Source: an uncultured Allomuricauda sp.
GTDB lineage: Bacteria; Bacteroidota; Bacteroidia; Flavobacteriales; Flavobacteriaceae
Assembly: GCF_947499585.1 (NCBI RefSeq)
Contig: NZ_CANMOO010000001.1
Location: forward strand, 620,001-684,000
DNA length: 64,000 bases
Reading direction: 5' to 3'
This document shows, piece after piece, positions 1 to 7,765 of the stretch (its first letter is position 1; the number at the start of each line of letters is the position of its first letter). The translations under genes were made by a program, and so were the position numbers. A model generated the notes under the pieces. The model was given only the letters and a program-made list of their open reading frames with translations. It ran no database searches and was not told the origin of the DNA.

Positions 1-1959
1 GTTTCCTCCAAATGTTCTTTGTTCAGATTTTGATAGCGTATAAGAAATCCAACCGGTAAATGGACCTTCATTTTTACGTAACAATACTTCTAGACCATAT
101 GCTCTGGACTCGCCATTTAGAATTTCAGTTTCAATGGTGTTGTTTCCAATTAAATCTGAACCATCTATATAATCAATACGATTGTCAACTGTTTTATAAT
201 AGACTTCTGTTTCTAAAGAATACATTTTATCCTTGAAGTTTCTAAAATAGCCAAGCGCGTATTGGTCAGACAGCTGAGGTTTTATGTATTTCCCGCTGGG
301 TGTCCAAACATCTAGCGGAGTAACAGAAGATGTATTAGATAGTAAATGAATGTATTGTGCGGCTCTTGAGTACCCTAATTTAACTGAAGAGTAATCATTG
401 AGTTGGTATGCCAAAGCCAATCTTGGTTCAAAGTTGCTAAACGTTTCAATGCTCTCACTCTTCTTAAATGTGGTTTCACCAATAGGATCTGTTCTTTGGT
501 AAAACCTTAAGGTATTGTTGTAAACCAAAGGTTGATCATTAGCATATTCAGATATAGGTTGACCGCCCATTCTGTTAAAATGACTGAACCTAATTCCATA
601 TTGAGCTGTAAGCCTATCTGTAAGTTTATGCTCTGCATTAATATATGCTGCACTTTCTAGAGCCCTTTTCTTATCTAGTTGTAATTCATTGATGGCAGAA
701 TTTGGTCCTGTGGGTTTAATTTGCCCGGGATCAAACTCATACTTAATGGTGCTGATTCCAAAATCTAACTTGAACGCATCACTGAAGTAATATTTTAAAT
801 CGTATTTGGCATTGTAGTTTTTGATGGATGAAATCCAATCAAAATCAAAGTCATCAATACCCAATTCATAATCATACTTACTATAAATAAGAGAGAGGTT
901 GGAAAACAACCTATCATTGAAAATATGATTCCACCTTAAGTTACCCGAAGCATTTCCGTAACTACTGCTAAAGGATCCATCAAAGTCGAAGACATCACGC
1001 CCAAAATACCCTGAAAGATATAATTTGTTGTTTTTGTTGAGGCTATAGTTGGTCTTTAGGTTAAGATCATAAAAACTAACACTGTTTTTCTCTCCTGCCA
1101 ATTTTAAAAGCAAATGCGCGTAAGACCCTCTACCTGCAACAAGGAACGAACCTTTGTTATTGAACATTGGGCCTTCTGCGGCTAGTCTGCTGGATATTAC
1201 GCCCACTCCACCAGTTAACGCAAAGTTTTTACTGTTACCATCTTTTTGTCTAACGTCCAATACAGACGAAACACGACCTCCAAACTTAGCTGGGATACCT
1301 CCTTTATAGAGTTTTAGATCCTTAACAGCATCCGCATTGAAAACAGAAAAGAAACCCAACATGTGTGATGTATTGTATATAATGGCTTCATCCAGTAAAA
1401 CGAGGTTTTGATCTACCGCACCACCTCTTACATGAAAACCACTGGATCCTTCACCATTGTTGGTAACACCAGGCAAAATTTGTAAAGATTTTATAACATC
1501 TACCTCTCCCAAAACAACGGGCATCTGCTTAACCGTTTTTATGTTCAATTTAGAAACGCTCATTTCAGGCTTCCTTAAAATTGCACGTTCTGGCTCTTCA
1601 GCGGTCACTTCTACTTCATCAAGTTGCGTTGAAGATTCCTGTATTTCAATATTGATTTTTTGATTTTTGTCCAAAACAACTTCCATAGTTATTTCTTTGT
1701 AGCCCATATGCGAAAAAACCAAAGTATAAGAACCCTGTGGGGCACTTATAGAATAAAATCCATATTCATTGGTTATTGCTCCAATAGTTGTTCCCTCAAG
1801 GAAAATGGAAGTTCCAAAAAGGGTTTCCCCGTTCATTTTGTCCGTTACGTTTCCGCTGATAGTAAAATTGCTTTGTGCATGGGCCATAGTAGAACCCAAT
1901 AAAAGGCACAAGCCAATCAATAACCGAATTGGTTTATACCTTTGCTTTTTTTTCTTCAT
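1..1959 (-). CDS. TonB-dependent receptor, N-terminal 653 codons (3' end outside window)
   Basis: Outer-membrane TonB-dependent transporter; the C-terminus lies beyond the left edge. From the ATG at 1957-1959 the reading frame is open to base 1. It has a basic N-terminus and hydrophobic signal peptide ending near MAHAQ, then a carboxypeptidase-regulatory-like domain (about residues 30-110; ISGNVTDKMNGETLFG). The plug follows (VIKSLQILPGVTNNGEGSSG, FHVRGG, GGIPAKFGGRVSSVLD), then beta-barrel strands. This is the N-terminal layout of Bacteroidota receptors of the FecA/CirA type. No SusD-like partner is visible, so the substrate is unknown. It is transcribed away from the glycoside-hydrolase-like lipoprotein at 2229, with 269 bp between the two starts. 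Confidence 0.93.
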   Translation of the reverse strand, partial: MKKKKQRYKPIRLLIGLCLLLGSTMAHAQSNFTISGNVTDKMNGETLFGTSIFLEGTTIGAITNEYGFYSISAPQGSYTLVFSHMGYKEITMEVVLDKNQKINIEIQESSTQLDEVEVTAEEPERAILRKPEMSVSKLNIKTVKQMPVVLGEVDVIKSLQILPGVTNNGEGSSGFHVRGGAVDQNLVLLDEAIIYNTSHMLGFFSVFNADAVKDLKLYKGGIPAKFGGRVSSVLDVRQKDGNSKNFALTGGVGVISSRLAAEGPMFNNKGSFLVAGRGSYAHLLLKLAGEKNSVSFYDLNLKTNYSLNKNNKLYLSGYFGRDVFDFDGSFSSSYGNASGNLRWNHIFNDRLFSNLSLIYSKYDYELGIDDFDFDWISSIKNYNAKYDLKYYFSDAFKLDFGISTIKYEFDPGQIKPTGPNSAINELQLDKKRALESAAYINAEHKLTDRLTAQYGIRFSHFNRMGGQPISEYANDQPLVYNNTLRFYQRTDPIGETTFKKSESIETFSNFEPRLALAYQLNDYSSVKLGYSRAAQYIHLLSNTSSVTPLDVWTPSGKYIKPQLSDQYALGYFRNFKDKMYSLETEVYYKTVDNRIDYIDGSDLIGNNTIETEILNGESRAYGLEVLLRKNEGPFTGWISYTLSKSEQRTFGGN

Positions 1960-2164
1960 TTGTTTTTGTTTTTTGATTTATGAATTTGAATCAAATCATA
2001 CTTTGACTTGTTCCACCTAATGACATTTCAAAATGGAAAGGGTTGCATGTAATTGAAAAGAAAAATTTGTGATAGGATATTGGAACTAAATTTCAAACCC
2101 CGATTTCAAAAACCTAAGTGGCAATGGCTTTGGAGATTAGGCGTTCATATGGACTGAAATGTCG

Positions 2165-2192
2165 TTTAGCTAAGAATAAGATGTTAGCTAAA
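2165..2192. promoter_or_regulatory. Inverted repeat in the divergent intergenic region
   Basis: The arms TTTAGCTAA (2165-2173) and TTAGCTAAA (2184-2192) are exact reverse complements separated by 10 bases. The repeat ends 36 bases before the start codon at 2229. It could be an operator or a weak hairpin in the leader of the lipoprotein gene. Only the sequence supports it. Confidence 0.3.
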
Positions 2193-2228
2193 AAAGATTA
2201 ATTAAATTCAAATCCGATAACACAAAAA

Positions 2229-3347
2229 ATGGTCAGAATGAATAAGTTTCTAATACTAATGGCGGTCGTTTTCTCTTTGGCTGCATGTACCGAGAAAAAT
2301 AAAATTCCTGTATACGCTTGGATTGGAGGACCTGGTGATGCTACAGATGAACAATTGGCATCCCAATTTTCTGACCTTAAAGAAAAGGGCATAGATGGAT
2401 TAATGTATAATGGTGGCCATGACCCAGAAACATATAAAAGAGTGGGAAAATTGGTAAAGGCATCTGGAATGGAATTTCATACTTGGATTCCAACAATGGT
2501 GCAAGGTAAAACCCCTAAGATAAAGGAAGAATGGTATGCTGTTAATGGTCTGGGAGAATCTGCTTTGGAAAAACCGGCATATGTTCCTCACTATACATTT
2601 CTTTGCCCAAGTAAAGAAGGAGTTTATGATTTTTTATCTGACTTATATGGAAGTATTGCTGACTTAGAAGAGGTGGATGGTGTACACTTGGACTATATCC
2701 GTTTTCCTGATGTTATACTGGCTCGTGGGTTATGGGATAAGTATGGACTGGTCATGGATAAAGAACATCCCCAATTTGATTATTGCTATTGTGATGAATG
2801 TACATCAGATTTTAAAGCAAAATCAGGAATCGATATCAAAGAAGCTGAAGACCCTTCCCAAGTTGCAGAATGGAAACAGTTTAGATATGATCTAATTACT
2901 ACAATGGTCAACCGCTTAACTGATGTGGCGCATTCTAAGAATAAAAAAATAAACGCAGCGGTTTTTCCGGGTCCTACCATTTCAAAAAAACTGGTAAGAC
3001 AAGATTGGGGCAAATGGAACTTAGATGCTGTATATCCTATGAACTACAATGACTTTTACCTTAAAGGTCCAGAATGGGTAGGCGAAATGACAAAAGAAGA
3101 AGTTGCTGCCGCAAAAAATGGAGTGCCAGTGTATAGTGGATTGTTTATTTGCCCAAACCCTGAAAAGAAAGGAAGTGAAAAAGACCCCGAAAACCATGGT
3201 CTCTTGCCTGAAGAAATTGGAGATGCAATTAGAGCATCAATGGAGAATGGCGCCAAAGGAATATGCTTGTTTACCCCGGATAGAATGACTGAAGCTCATT
3301 GGGTAGCATTTGAAGAAGCCATTTATAAAGATTATAGTATTCAGTAA
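2229..3347 (+). CDS. Lipoprotein, putative glycoside hydrolase (family 10-like TIM barrel)
   Basis: Residues 4-20 form a lipoprotein signal peptide with lipobox LAAC (Cys20), so the protein is probably anchored in the envelope. The body (about 25-365) reads as a TIM-barrel hydrolase: the strand motif HLDYIRFP (153-160) is the hallmark of GHL10/DUF187-like putative glycoside hydrolases. A Cys-rich loop (C186, C188, C191) follows, then PMNYNDFY. The substrate is unknown. Either M1 (2229) or M4 (2238) could be the start; starting at M4 gives the more usual MNKFLIL signal. It stands alone, followed by a rho-independent terminator. Confidence 0.75.
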   Translation: MVRMNKFLILMAVVFSLAACTEKNKIPVYAWIGGPGDATDEQLASQFSDLKEKGIDGLMYNGGHDPETYKRVGKLVKASGMEFHTWIPTMVQGKTPKIKEEWYAVNGLGESALEKPAYVPHYTFLCPSKEGVYDFLSDLYGSIADLEEVDGVHLDYIRFPDVILARGLWDKYGLVMDKEHPQFDYCYCDECTSDFKAKSGIDIKEAEDPSQVAEWKQFRYDLITTMVNRLTDVAHSKNKKINAAVFPGPTISKKLVRQDWGKWNLDAVYPMNYNDFYLKGPEWVGEMTKEEVAAAKNGVPVYSGLFICPNPEKKGSEKDPENHGLLPEEIGDAIRASMENGAKGICLFTPDRMTEAHWVAFEEAIYKDYSIQ

Positions 3348-3374
3348 TTAATTTGTTTAGTAGCGTAGTGCAAG

Positions 3375-3407
3375 CCCGGCAACTCATTTAAGGTTGCTGG
3401 GTTTTTT
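3375..3407 (+). terminator. Rho-independent terminator after the hydrolase lipoprotein
   Basis: The stem CCCGGCAAC (3375-3383) pairs with GTTGCTGGG (3393-3401) with one G-U pair and a 9-base loop. A run of six T follows (3402-3407). Confidence 0.85.
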
Positions 3408-3426
3408 GTTTATAGAGCAAAACAAT

Positions 3427-3449
3427 TCATCCGCAAAAAACTACAGTTC
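3427..3449 (+). promoter_or_regulatory. Bipartite motif, candidate LytTR site 1 (TPR-kinase operon)
   Basis: TCATCC (3427-3432) and ACAGTTC (3443-3449) lie with starts 16 bases apart, 72 bases before the TPR gene. A near-identical arrangement occurs at 5528-5550, with similar flanks (CAA before it, an AATTC/AATC-like stretch after). ACAGTTCGG fits the general LytTR half-site pattern [TA][AC][CA]GTTN[AG][TG]. The operon encodes a LytTR regulator (6920-7675), so autoregulation is a reasonable inference. Confidence 0.45.
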
Positions 3450-3521
3450 GGTAATTCTTTCTGTTTAAACACTTTTGCTAAGTGCAATTTTGTTGAAACA
3501 ATAATCAAAAAACGAACAGTT

Positions 3522-4145
3522 ATGCAAACACTGGCAAAAATTTTAGTCTTATTATTTATTGGCGTTATTAGCGCACAGGATCAATATTCCAAAGGAATGG
3601 AAAAGGCCTTTGAACTCTGGCAAGATCAGAAACCTATAGAGGCCTCTAACCTGTTTGAGCGTATAGCAATGGCAGAACAAGACAATTGGTTGCCCCATTA
3701 TTATGTGGCACAGATAAATACAATTAGCTCTTTTGGGGAAAAGGATTTTGAAAAATTGTCGAAACAACTGAAAAAGGCCAAAGAATTTTTAGATTTGGCT
3801 AAGGCCATATCACCAGAGAATCCAGAGATATTAGTGCAAGAAGCAATGATAAATACAGCTTGGATTGCATATGATGGTGCAACTTACGGAATGACCTTAT
3901 CAGGGAAGAATGTGCAGCTCTACCAGCAAGCCTTTGCAATTGCCCCAGAAAACCCTCGTGTAGTATTTTCCAAAGCAGAATGGGATATGGGAAGTGCAAG
4001 ATACTTTGGGCAAGACACTGCGCCCTACTGCAAAGATGTGGAAAGAGCTTTGGAACTTTTTGCTACCTTTAAGTCCGAAACACCATTCTATCCTGGATGG
4101 GGAAAAGACAGAGCTGAACAGGTCTTGGAGCAATGTAAATCATAG
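3522..4145 (+). CDS. Exported tetratricopeptide-repeat protein
   Basis: A 207-residue protein with a signal peptide (ILVLLFIGVISAQ, cleavage about residue 19), so periplasmic or envelope-located. The rest is helical TPR-like repeats: GMEKAFELWQDQKPIEASNLFE, then segments around residues 85-105 and 130-150 containing PENP turns. No catalytic motif is visible. The stop is three bases before the start of the LytS-type kinase, so the two are almost certainly co-transcribed. The protein could supply a periplasmic input to that kinase. It is the first gene of the signalling operon running to 7675. Confidence 0.8.
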   Translation: MQTLAKILVLLFIGVISAQDQYSKGMEKAFELWQDQKPIEASNLFERIAMAEQDNWLPHYYVAQINTISSFGEKDFEKLSKQLKKAKEFLDLAKAISPENPEILVQEAMINTAWIAYDGATYGMTLSGKNVQLYQQAFAIAPENPRVVFSKAEWDMGSARYFGQDTAPYCKDVERALELFATFKSETPFYPGWGKDRAEQVLEQCKS

Positions 4146-4148
4146 AAT

Positions 4149-5477
4149 ATGAAAAGCTTTTTGAAAGTTTTAGGACTTTCTTTAATAATCACAGTTTTTA
4201 TTGCCATTCTTAGCATTTTTGTTTTTGGGAATGGTGATTTTTCTTTAGAATATATCACACAACAAGTAGTGATAAGTTTTGTTTTCTCATTTGGTTTGAC
4301 AGCTGTGAATTCTTATTTCCATGATTTTTTAAACCGTCGTTATAAATGGGAGGATAGTCCCCGAAAACGTTTATGGATAGGCGCTATTGGAGCTCTTGTA
4401 CTCACACTTGTCGTTTTTGGGTTTTTACGTTTTTGTATTTATTATTATTTCACAGGGAATACCATTATGGTATTTATCGAGAATGAGAAAGAGCAATGGG
4501 ATTCTTATATCGTTGCTTTAATAATTACATTAATTGCCTCATTGTTTACTCATGCCTTCTATTTTTATCGTGCATTACAAAAGAAAGAGGTCAAAAAACA
4601 AAAAATCATTGCTGGTACTGCTTCAGCTCGTTTTGATGCACTTAAGAATCAATTAGATCCACATTTTCTCTTTAATAGTTTGAATGTATTAACCAGTCTA
4701 ATAGAAGAGGATCCAAACCAAGCACAAAAATTCACCACTTCATTATCCAAGGTCTATCGATATGTCTTGGAACAGAAAAACAAAGATCTAGTAACTGTTG
4801 ATGAGGAACTCAATTTTGCCAGAACCTATGTGAGGTTACTTAAAATGCGTTTTGAGGACAGCATCGTTTTTGACATCCCTGACAAATCAAGTATGCCAGA
4901 AGCAAGAATAGTTCCCTTGTCCTTGCAATTGTTACTTGAAAACGCTGTAAAGCATAACGTGGTCACTGCTTCCAAGCCTCTTCATATTAAAGTGAGTGAG
5001 GAAGAGGGAATGCTTGTGGTAAGTAATAATCTTCAAGAAAAGCAAGTAGTCAAAAAAAGCAGTGGTGTAGGGCTTCAAAATATAAAACAACGCTATGAGA
5101 TTTTAACGGATAGGCAGGTGAACATTGCTAAAACAGCTTCTAGTTTTAGTGTAGCGATACCTATGCTAACTACGCAACTATCTGTAATGCAAACGCAACA
5201 AACACATATTGCTGAGAAACGATACTTGAAAGCCAAGGAACGTATGAAGGCAATAAAAGATTTCTACACCAATTTAATTACGTATTGTATTGTAATTCCC
5301 TTTCTGTGGTGGTTAAATTTAAGGACCACAGACTTTCTATGGGCTTTGTTCCCGACCATAGGTTGGGGATTTGGGGTTATAGCGCACGGTATGGAAGCGC
5401 ATGGTTACAATCCACTCTGGGGCAAACGTTGGGAAGAACGAAAAATTCAAGAGTTGATGGACAAAGATGATTTTTAA
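4149..5477 (+). CDS. LytS-type sensor histidine kinase with C-terminal 2TM domain
   Basis: Inner-membrane sensor kinase. Four predicted membrane helices (about 7-27, 38-58, 76-98, 118-140) lead into a His_kinase (PF06580-type) domain. The phosphoacceptor His172 is in LDPHFLFNSLN, the ATP-binding N box at about 261-270 (LLLENAVKHN, N265), and the G box is SGVGLQNIKQRY. After the catalytic domain the chain continues (about 355-442) into a complete 2TM domain (PF13239-type) ending NPLWGKRWEERKIQELM, the same fold as the next four genes. The cognate regulator is surely the LytTR protein at 6920. The fusion implies that the 2TM domain works physically with the kinase. Confidence 0.93.
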   Translation: MKSFLKVLGLSLIITVFIAILSIFVFGNGDFSLEYITQQVVISFVFSFGLTAVNSYFHDFLNRRYKWEDSPRKRLWIGAIGALVLTLVVFGFLRFCIYYYFTGNTIMVFIENEKEQWDSYIVALIITLIASLFTHAFYFYRALQKKEVKKQKIIAGTASARFDALKNQLDPHFLFNSLNVLTSLIEEDPNQAQKFTTSLSKVYRYVLEQKNKDLVTVDEELNFARTYVRLLKMRFEDSIVFDIPDKSSMPEARIVPLSLQLLLENAVKHNVVTASKPLHIKVSEEEGMLVVSNNLQEKQVVKKSSGVGLQNIKQRYEILTDRQVNIAKTASSFSVAIPMLTTQLSVMQTQQTHIAEKRYLKAKERMKAIKDFYTNLITYCIVIPFLWWLNLRTTDFLWALFPTIGWGFGVIAHGMEAHGYNPLWGKRWEERKIQELMDKDDF

Positions 5478-5527
5478 TTCTCTTTATAAAGCTCAGTTTC
5501 TTTCCATTTTTATTCCGATTCCACAAC

Positions 5528-5550
5528 TCATCCATCAAAAATAACAGTTC
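5528..5550 (+). promoter_or_regulatory. Bipartite motif, candidate LytTR site 2 (before the 2TM array)
   Basis: TCATCC (5528-5533) and ACAGTTC (5544-5550) have the same 16-base start-to-start spacing as the motif at 3427-3449. It lies in the 131-bp gap after the kinase gene, 85 bases before the preferred 2TM start at 5636. A separate promoter for the 2TM genes and lytTR, controlled by the LytTR protein, is inferred. Confidence 0.45.
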
Positions 5551-5635
5551 ACGAATCTACTTTTCTGAGAGTCTTCCTATATCACGAAGTTTGATGTGTA
5601 ATTAAAAAATGAATAATCAATCAAAAACATACATT

Positions 5636-5914
5636 ATGGAAAACTTAAATGAATACAAGTTTAAAAGAGCAAAAGAAAGAATTAAGAAATTGAAATCCTT
5701 TTATTCCAACTTATTGATTTACTGTATTGTAATTCCAATTTTAGCGTATCTCAATTATAGCACAACAAGTTTTCCATGGGTCATTTTTCCCGCTGTAGGT
5801 TGGGGAATAGGATTAATTAGCCATTGGATGTGTACCTACGGATACAATCCGATATTAGGTAAAAACTGGGAAGAACGTAAAATAAGAGAATTTATGAATC
5901 GGGAAGAATTCTAA
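5636..5914 (+). CDS. 2TM domain-containing protein, copy 1
   Basis: A small inner-membrane protein, essentially one 2TM domain. An amphipathic basic helix (FKRAKERIKKLKSFYSNL) precedes TM1 (IYCIVIPILAYLNY). A short loop and TM2 (VIFPAVGWGIGLISHW) follow, then the signature NPILGKNWEERKIREFM. I prefer the ATG at 5636 (MENLNEYKF), which matches the starts of the following copies; an in-frame ATG at 5609 would add nine residues. Of the four copies it most resembles the C-terminal domain of the kinase upstream. Its molecular role is unknown. Confidence 0.85.
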   Translation: MENLNEYKFKRAKERIKKLKSFYSNLLIYCIVIPILAYLNYSTTSFPWVIFPAVGWGIGLISHWMCTYGYNPILGKNWEERKIREFMNREEF

Positions 5915-5956
5915 TGAATCAGTATATTTAAATGTAGATTTAGTAAAACAACCAAC

Positions 5957-6259
5957 ATGGAAAACTTAAATAAAGAAAATAGATATATAAAGGCGAAGGA
6001 GCGAGTAGACGTGCTTAAAAAATTCTACGCCAATCTTTGGACATATATTATGGTGATTTCGGCCTTGGCCCTAATCAACTACTTAACAAATGGATTTAGG
6101 TATATGTGGTTCTTATGGGCTGCTTTTGGATGGGGAATTGGAGTTCTTTTCCATGCCATCGGTACTTTTAACTTAAACCCATTTTTTGGCAAGGGTTGGG
6201 AAGAAAAGAAGATTAAGCAGTTTATGGAAGAGGAAGAGGGCACAAAAAAATGGAAATAG
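5957..6259 (+). CDS. 2TM domain-containing protein, copy 2
   Basis: A 100-residue protein with the same plan as its neighbours: a basic helix (YIKAKERVDVLKKFYANL), TM1, TM2 (WAAFGWGIGVLFHA), then NPFFGKGWEEKKIKQFM and an acidic tail. Sequence between copies is well diverged outside the GWGIG, H and NP.x.GK.WEE positions, suggesting an old expansion rather than a recent duplication. Its last 10 bases overlap the annotated start of copy 3, so the two are translationally coupled unless copy 3 starts at 6262. Confidence 0.85.
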   Translation: MENLNKENRYIKAKERVDVLKKFYANLWTYIMVISALALINYLTNGFRYMWFLWAAFGWGIGVLFHAIGTFNLNPFFGKGWEEKKIKQFMEEEEGTKKWK

Positions 6260-6567
6260 TCATGGAAAATTTTGAAAAAGACAAGCTAAAACGAGCCAAA
6301 AAACAAGTTGAGGAACTAAAAGGCTTTTATATTCACTTGGTTATTTACGTTGCGGTAAATGCATTTATTCTTGTAAATATATATTTACGCTCAGACAATT
6401 TTTGGGAATGGGGCCATTTTGTTACTCTATTTGCATGGGGAATTGGTATTTTCTTTCACGCTTCAAAGGTTTTCGATTTCAATCCACTTTTTGGAAAGAA
6501 ATGGGAAGAGAAGCAGATTCAAAAATATATAGAGGAAGACAAAAAAGAAATGGATAAATATAAATAA
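6250..6567 (+). CDS. 2TM domain-containing protein, copy 3
   Basis: A 105-residue 2TM protein: helix (KLKRAKKQVEELKGFYIHL), TM1 (VIYVAVNAFILVNIYL), TM2 (FVTLFAWGIGIFFHA), signature NPLFGKKWEEKQIQKYI and a charged tail. The start at 6250 overlaps copy 2 by 10 bases. The internal ATG at 6262 (MENFEKDK) matches the MEN start of copies 1 and 2, gives a 2-base gap and may be the true start. The stop is immediately followed by copy 4. Confidence 0.84.
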   Translation: MEIVMENFEKDKLKRAKKQVEELKGFYIHLVIYVAVNAFILVNIYLRSDNFWEWGHFVTLFAWGIGIFFHASKVFDFNPLFGKKWEEKQIQKYIEEDKKEMDKYK

Positions 6568-6568
6568 G

Positions 6569-6901
6569 ATGGAAAAAATGGAGACGAGTATGGAGAGTGC
6601 CAAAAAAAGAGTGACCAAGCTTAAAAAGTTTTATTCCCATTTATCTATATACATAATAGTCAACCTTATTCTGTTGGGCATTAAAGCTTACTTTCTAGGG
6701 TACTTTGAAAGTAATGGCATACAAAACACAGATTTAGCACAATGGATAAACTGGAATATGATATCCACCCCCATAATCTGGGGAATATTCCTGGCCATAC
6801 ATGCTACAAAAGTGTTCAGCCATCCTTTAGTTAAAAAATGGGAAGAAAGACAGATTCAAAAATATATAGAAGGGGAAGAGAGCGATATCCCTAAATTCTA
6901 A
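6569..6901 (+). CDS. 2TM domain-containing protein, copy 4
   Basis: A 110-residue 2TM protein, the most divergent of the four. It keeps the basic helix (KKRVTKLKKFYSHL), TM1 (IYIIVNLILLGIKAYFLGYF), TM2 (STPIIWGIFLAIHA) and the terminal VKKWEERQIQKYI, but the inter-helix loop is longer and the NPxxGK turn is degenerate (HPLVKK). It starts one base after copy 3 ends and is followed after 18 bases by the LytTR gene. The heterogeneity fits a hetero-oligomeric membrane complex. Confidence 0.82.
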   Translation: MEKMETSMESAKKRVTKLKKFYSHLSIYIIVNLILLGIKAYFLGYFESNGIQNTDLAQWINWNMISTPIIWGIFLAIHATKVFSHPLVKKWEERQIQKYIEGEESDIPKF

Positions 6902-6919
6902 ACTCTTTAAACTTAAAAA

Positions 6920-7675
6920 ATGAACGTAATCATTATTGAAGATGAAAAACCAGCAGCTAGAAGATTAAATCGTTTACTCGCAGAATTGAATGTAGATGTT
7001 TCCACGATGCTTCATTCTGTTGAAGAATCAATTGAGTGGTTTCAAAATAACCCACATCCAGATTTAATTTTTTTGGACATTCAATTATCTGATGGTCTTT
7101 CCTTTGAAATATTTGACTTTATTGAAGTGAAAAGTGCTATTATTTTCACCACGGCTTTTGATGAATATGCGCTTCAAGCATTCAAGTTAAATAGCATTGA
7201 TTATTTGCTAAAACCTATAGACGATGAAGACCTTGAAAGTGCGGTAAAAAAGTATCGAGATTTTAAGCCAGAAAGTCAAAGGATTTCTGTTGATTTTAAT
7301 GATATAAAAAAGTTGTTGGTCAACCCTCTGGAACGTGAGTACAAAAAACGATTTACGGTCAAGGTAGGGCAGCATCTAAAAATTATAAATGCAGATGAGG
7401 TAGAATGTTTTTACAGTGAGAACAAAGGCACATATGCAGCAACATCTGACGGTAGAAATTATTTATTGGATACTACATTGGAGCAGTTGGAAGGAGAGTT
7501 GTCACCAACGGTTTTCTTTAGGGTGAGTAGAAAATTTTATGTGAACATAAATCATATAAAAGATATCATTTCTTATACAAATTCGAGACTGCAAATCAAG
7601 CTAAATCACTTTAATGAGCAAGAGATCATTGTGAGTAGGGAGCGAGTAAGAGACTTTAAGTTATGGTTGGAATAA
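6920..7675 (+). CDS. LytTR-family response regulator
   Basis: A cytoplasmic two-component regulator. The receiver domain (1 to about 115) has the acidic pocket E7/D8, phosphoacceptor Asp53 (LIFLDIQLSDG), T77/T78 and Lys98 (YLLKPID). The LytTR DNA-binding domain (about 143-251) shows KKRFTVKVGQ, ADEVECFYSENKGTYA, FFRVSRKFYVNINHI and the C-terminal VSRERVRDFKLWL. It is the last gene of the operon and the obvious partner of the LytS-type kinase. Probable targets include the two bipartite motifs at 3427 and 5528 (inference). Confidence 0.95.
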   Translation: MNVIIIEDEKPAARRLNRLLAELNVDVSTMLHSVEESIEWFQNNPHPDLIFLDIQLSDGLSFEIFDFIEVKSAIIFTTAFDEYALQAFKLNSIDYLLKPIDDEDLESAVKKYRDFKPESQRISVDFNDIKKLLVNPLEREYKKRFTVKVGQHLKIINADEVECFYSENKGTYAATSDGRNYLLDTTLEQLEGELSPTVFFRVSRKFYVNINHIKDIISYTNSRLQIKLNHFNEQEIIVSRERVRDFKLWLE

Positions 7676-7745
7676 TGATTTTTAAAAAATTGATTATCAA
7701 TATAATGAAGTATTAAATAAACAATCATCAATTTTTCTTATAGTA

Positions 7746-7764
7746 GCTTTTTTAGTTAAAAAGC
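7746..7764. terminator. Weak bidirectional hairpin between convergent genes
   Basis: The stem GCTTTTT (7746-7752) pairs with AAAAAGC (7758-7764), with a 5-base loop, between the ends of the lytTR gene and the LETM1-related gene. It is short and AT-rich, so only a plausible terminator. Confidence 0.35.
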
Positions 7765-7765
7765 A

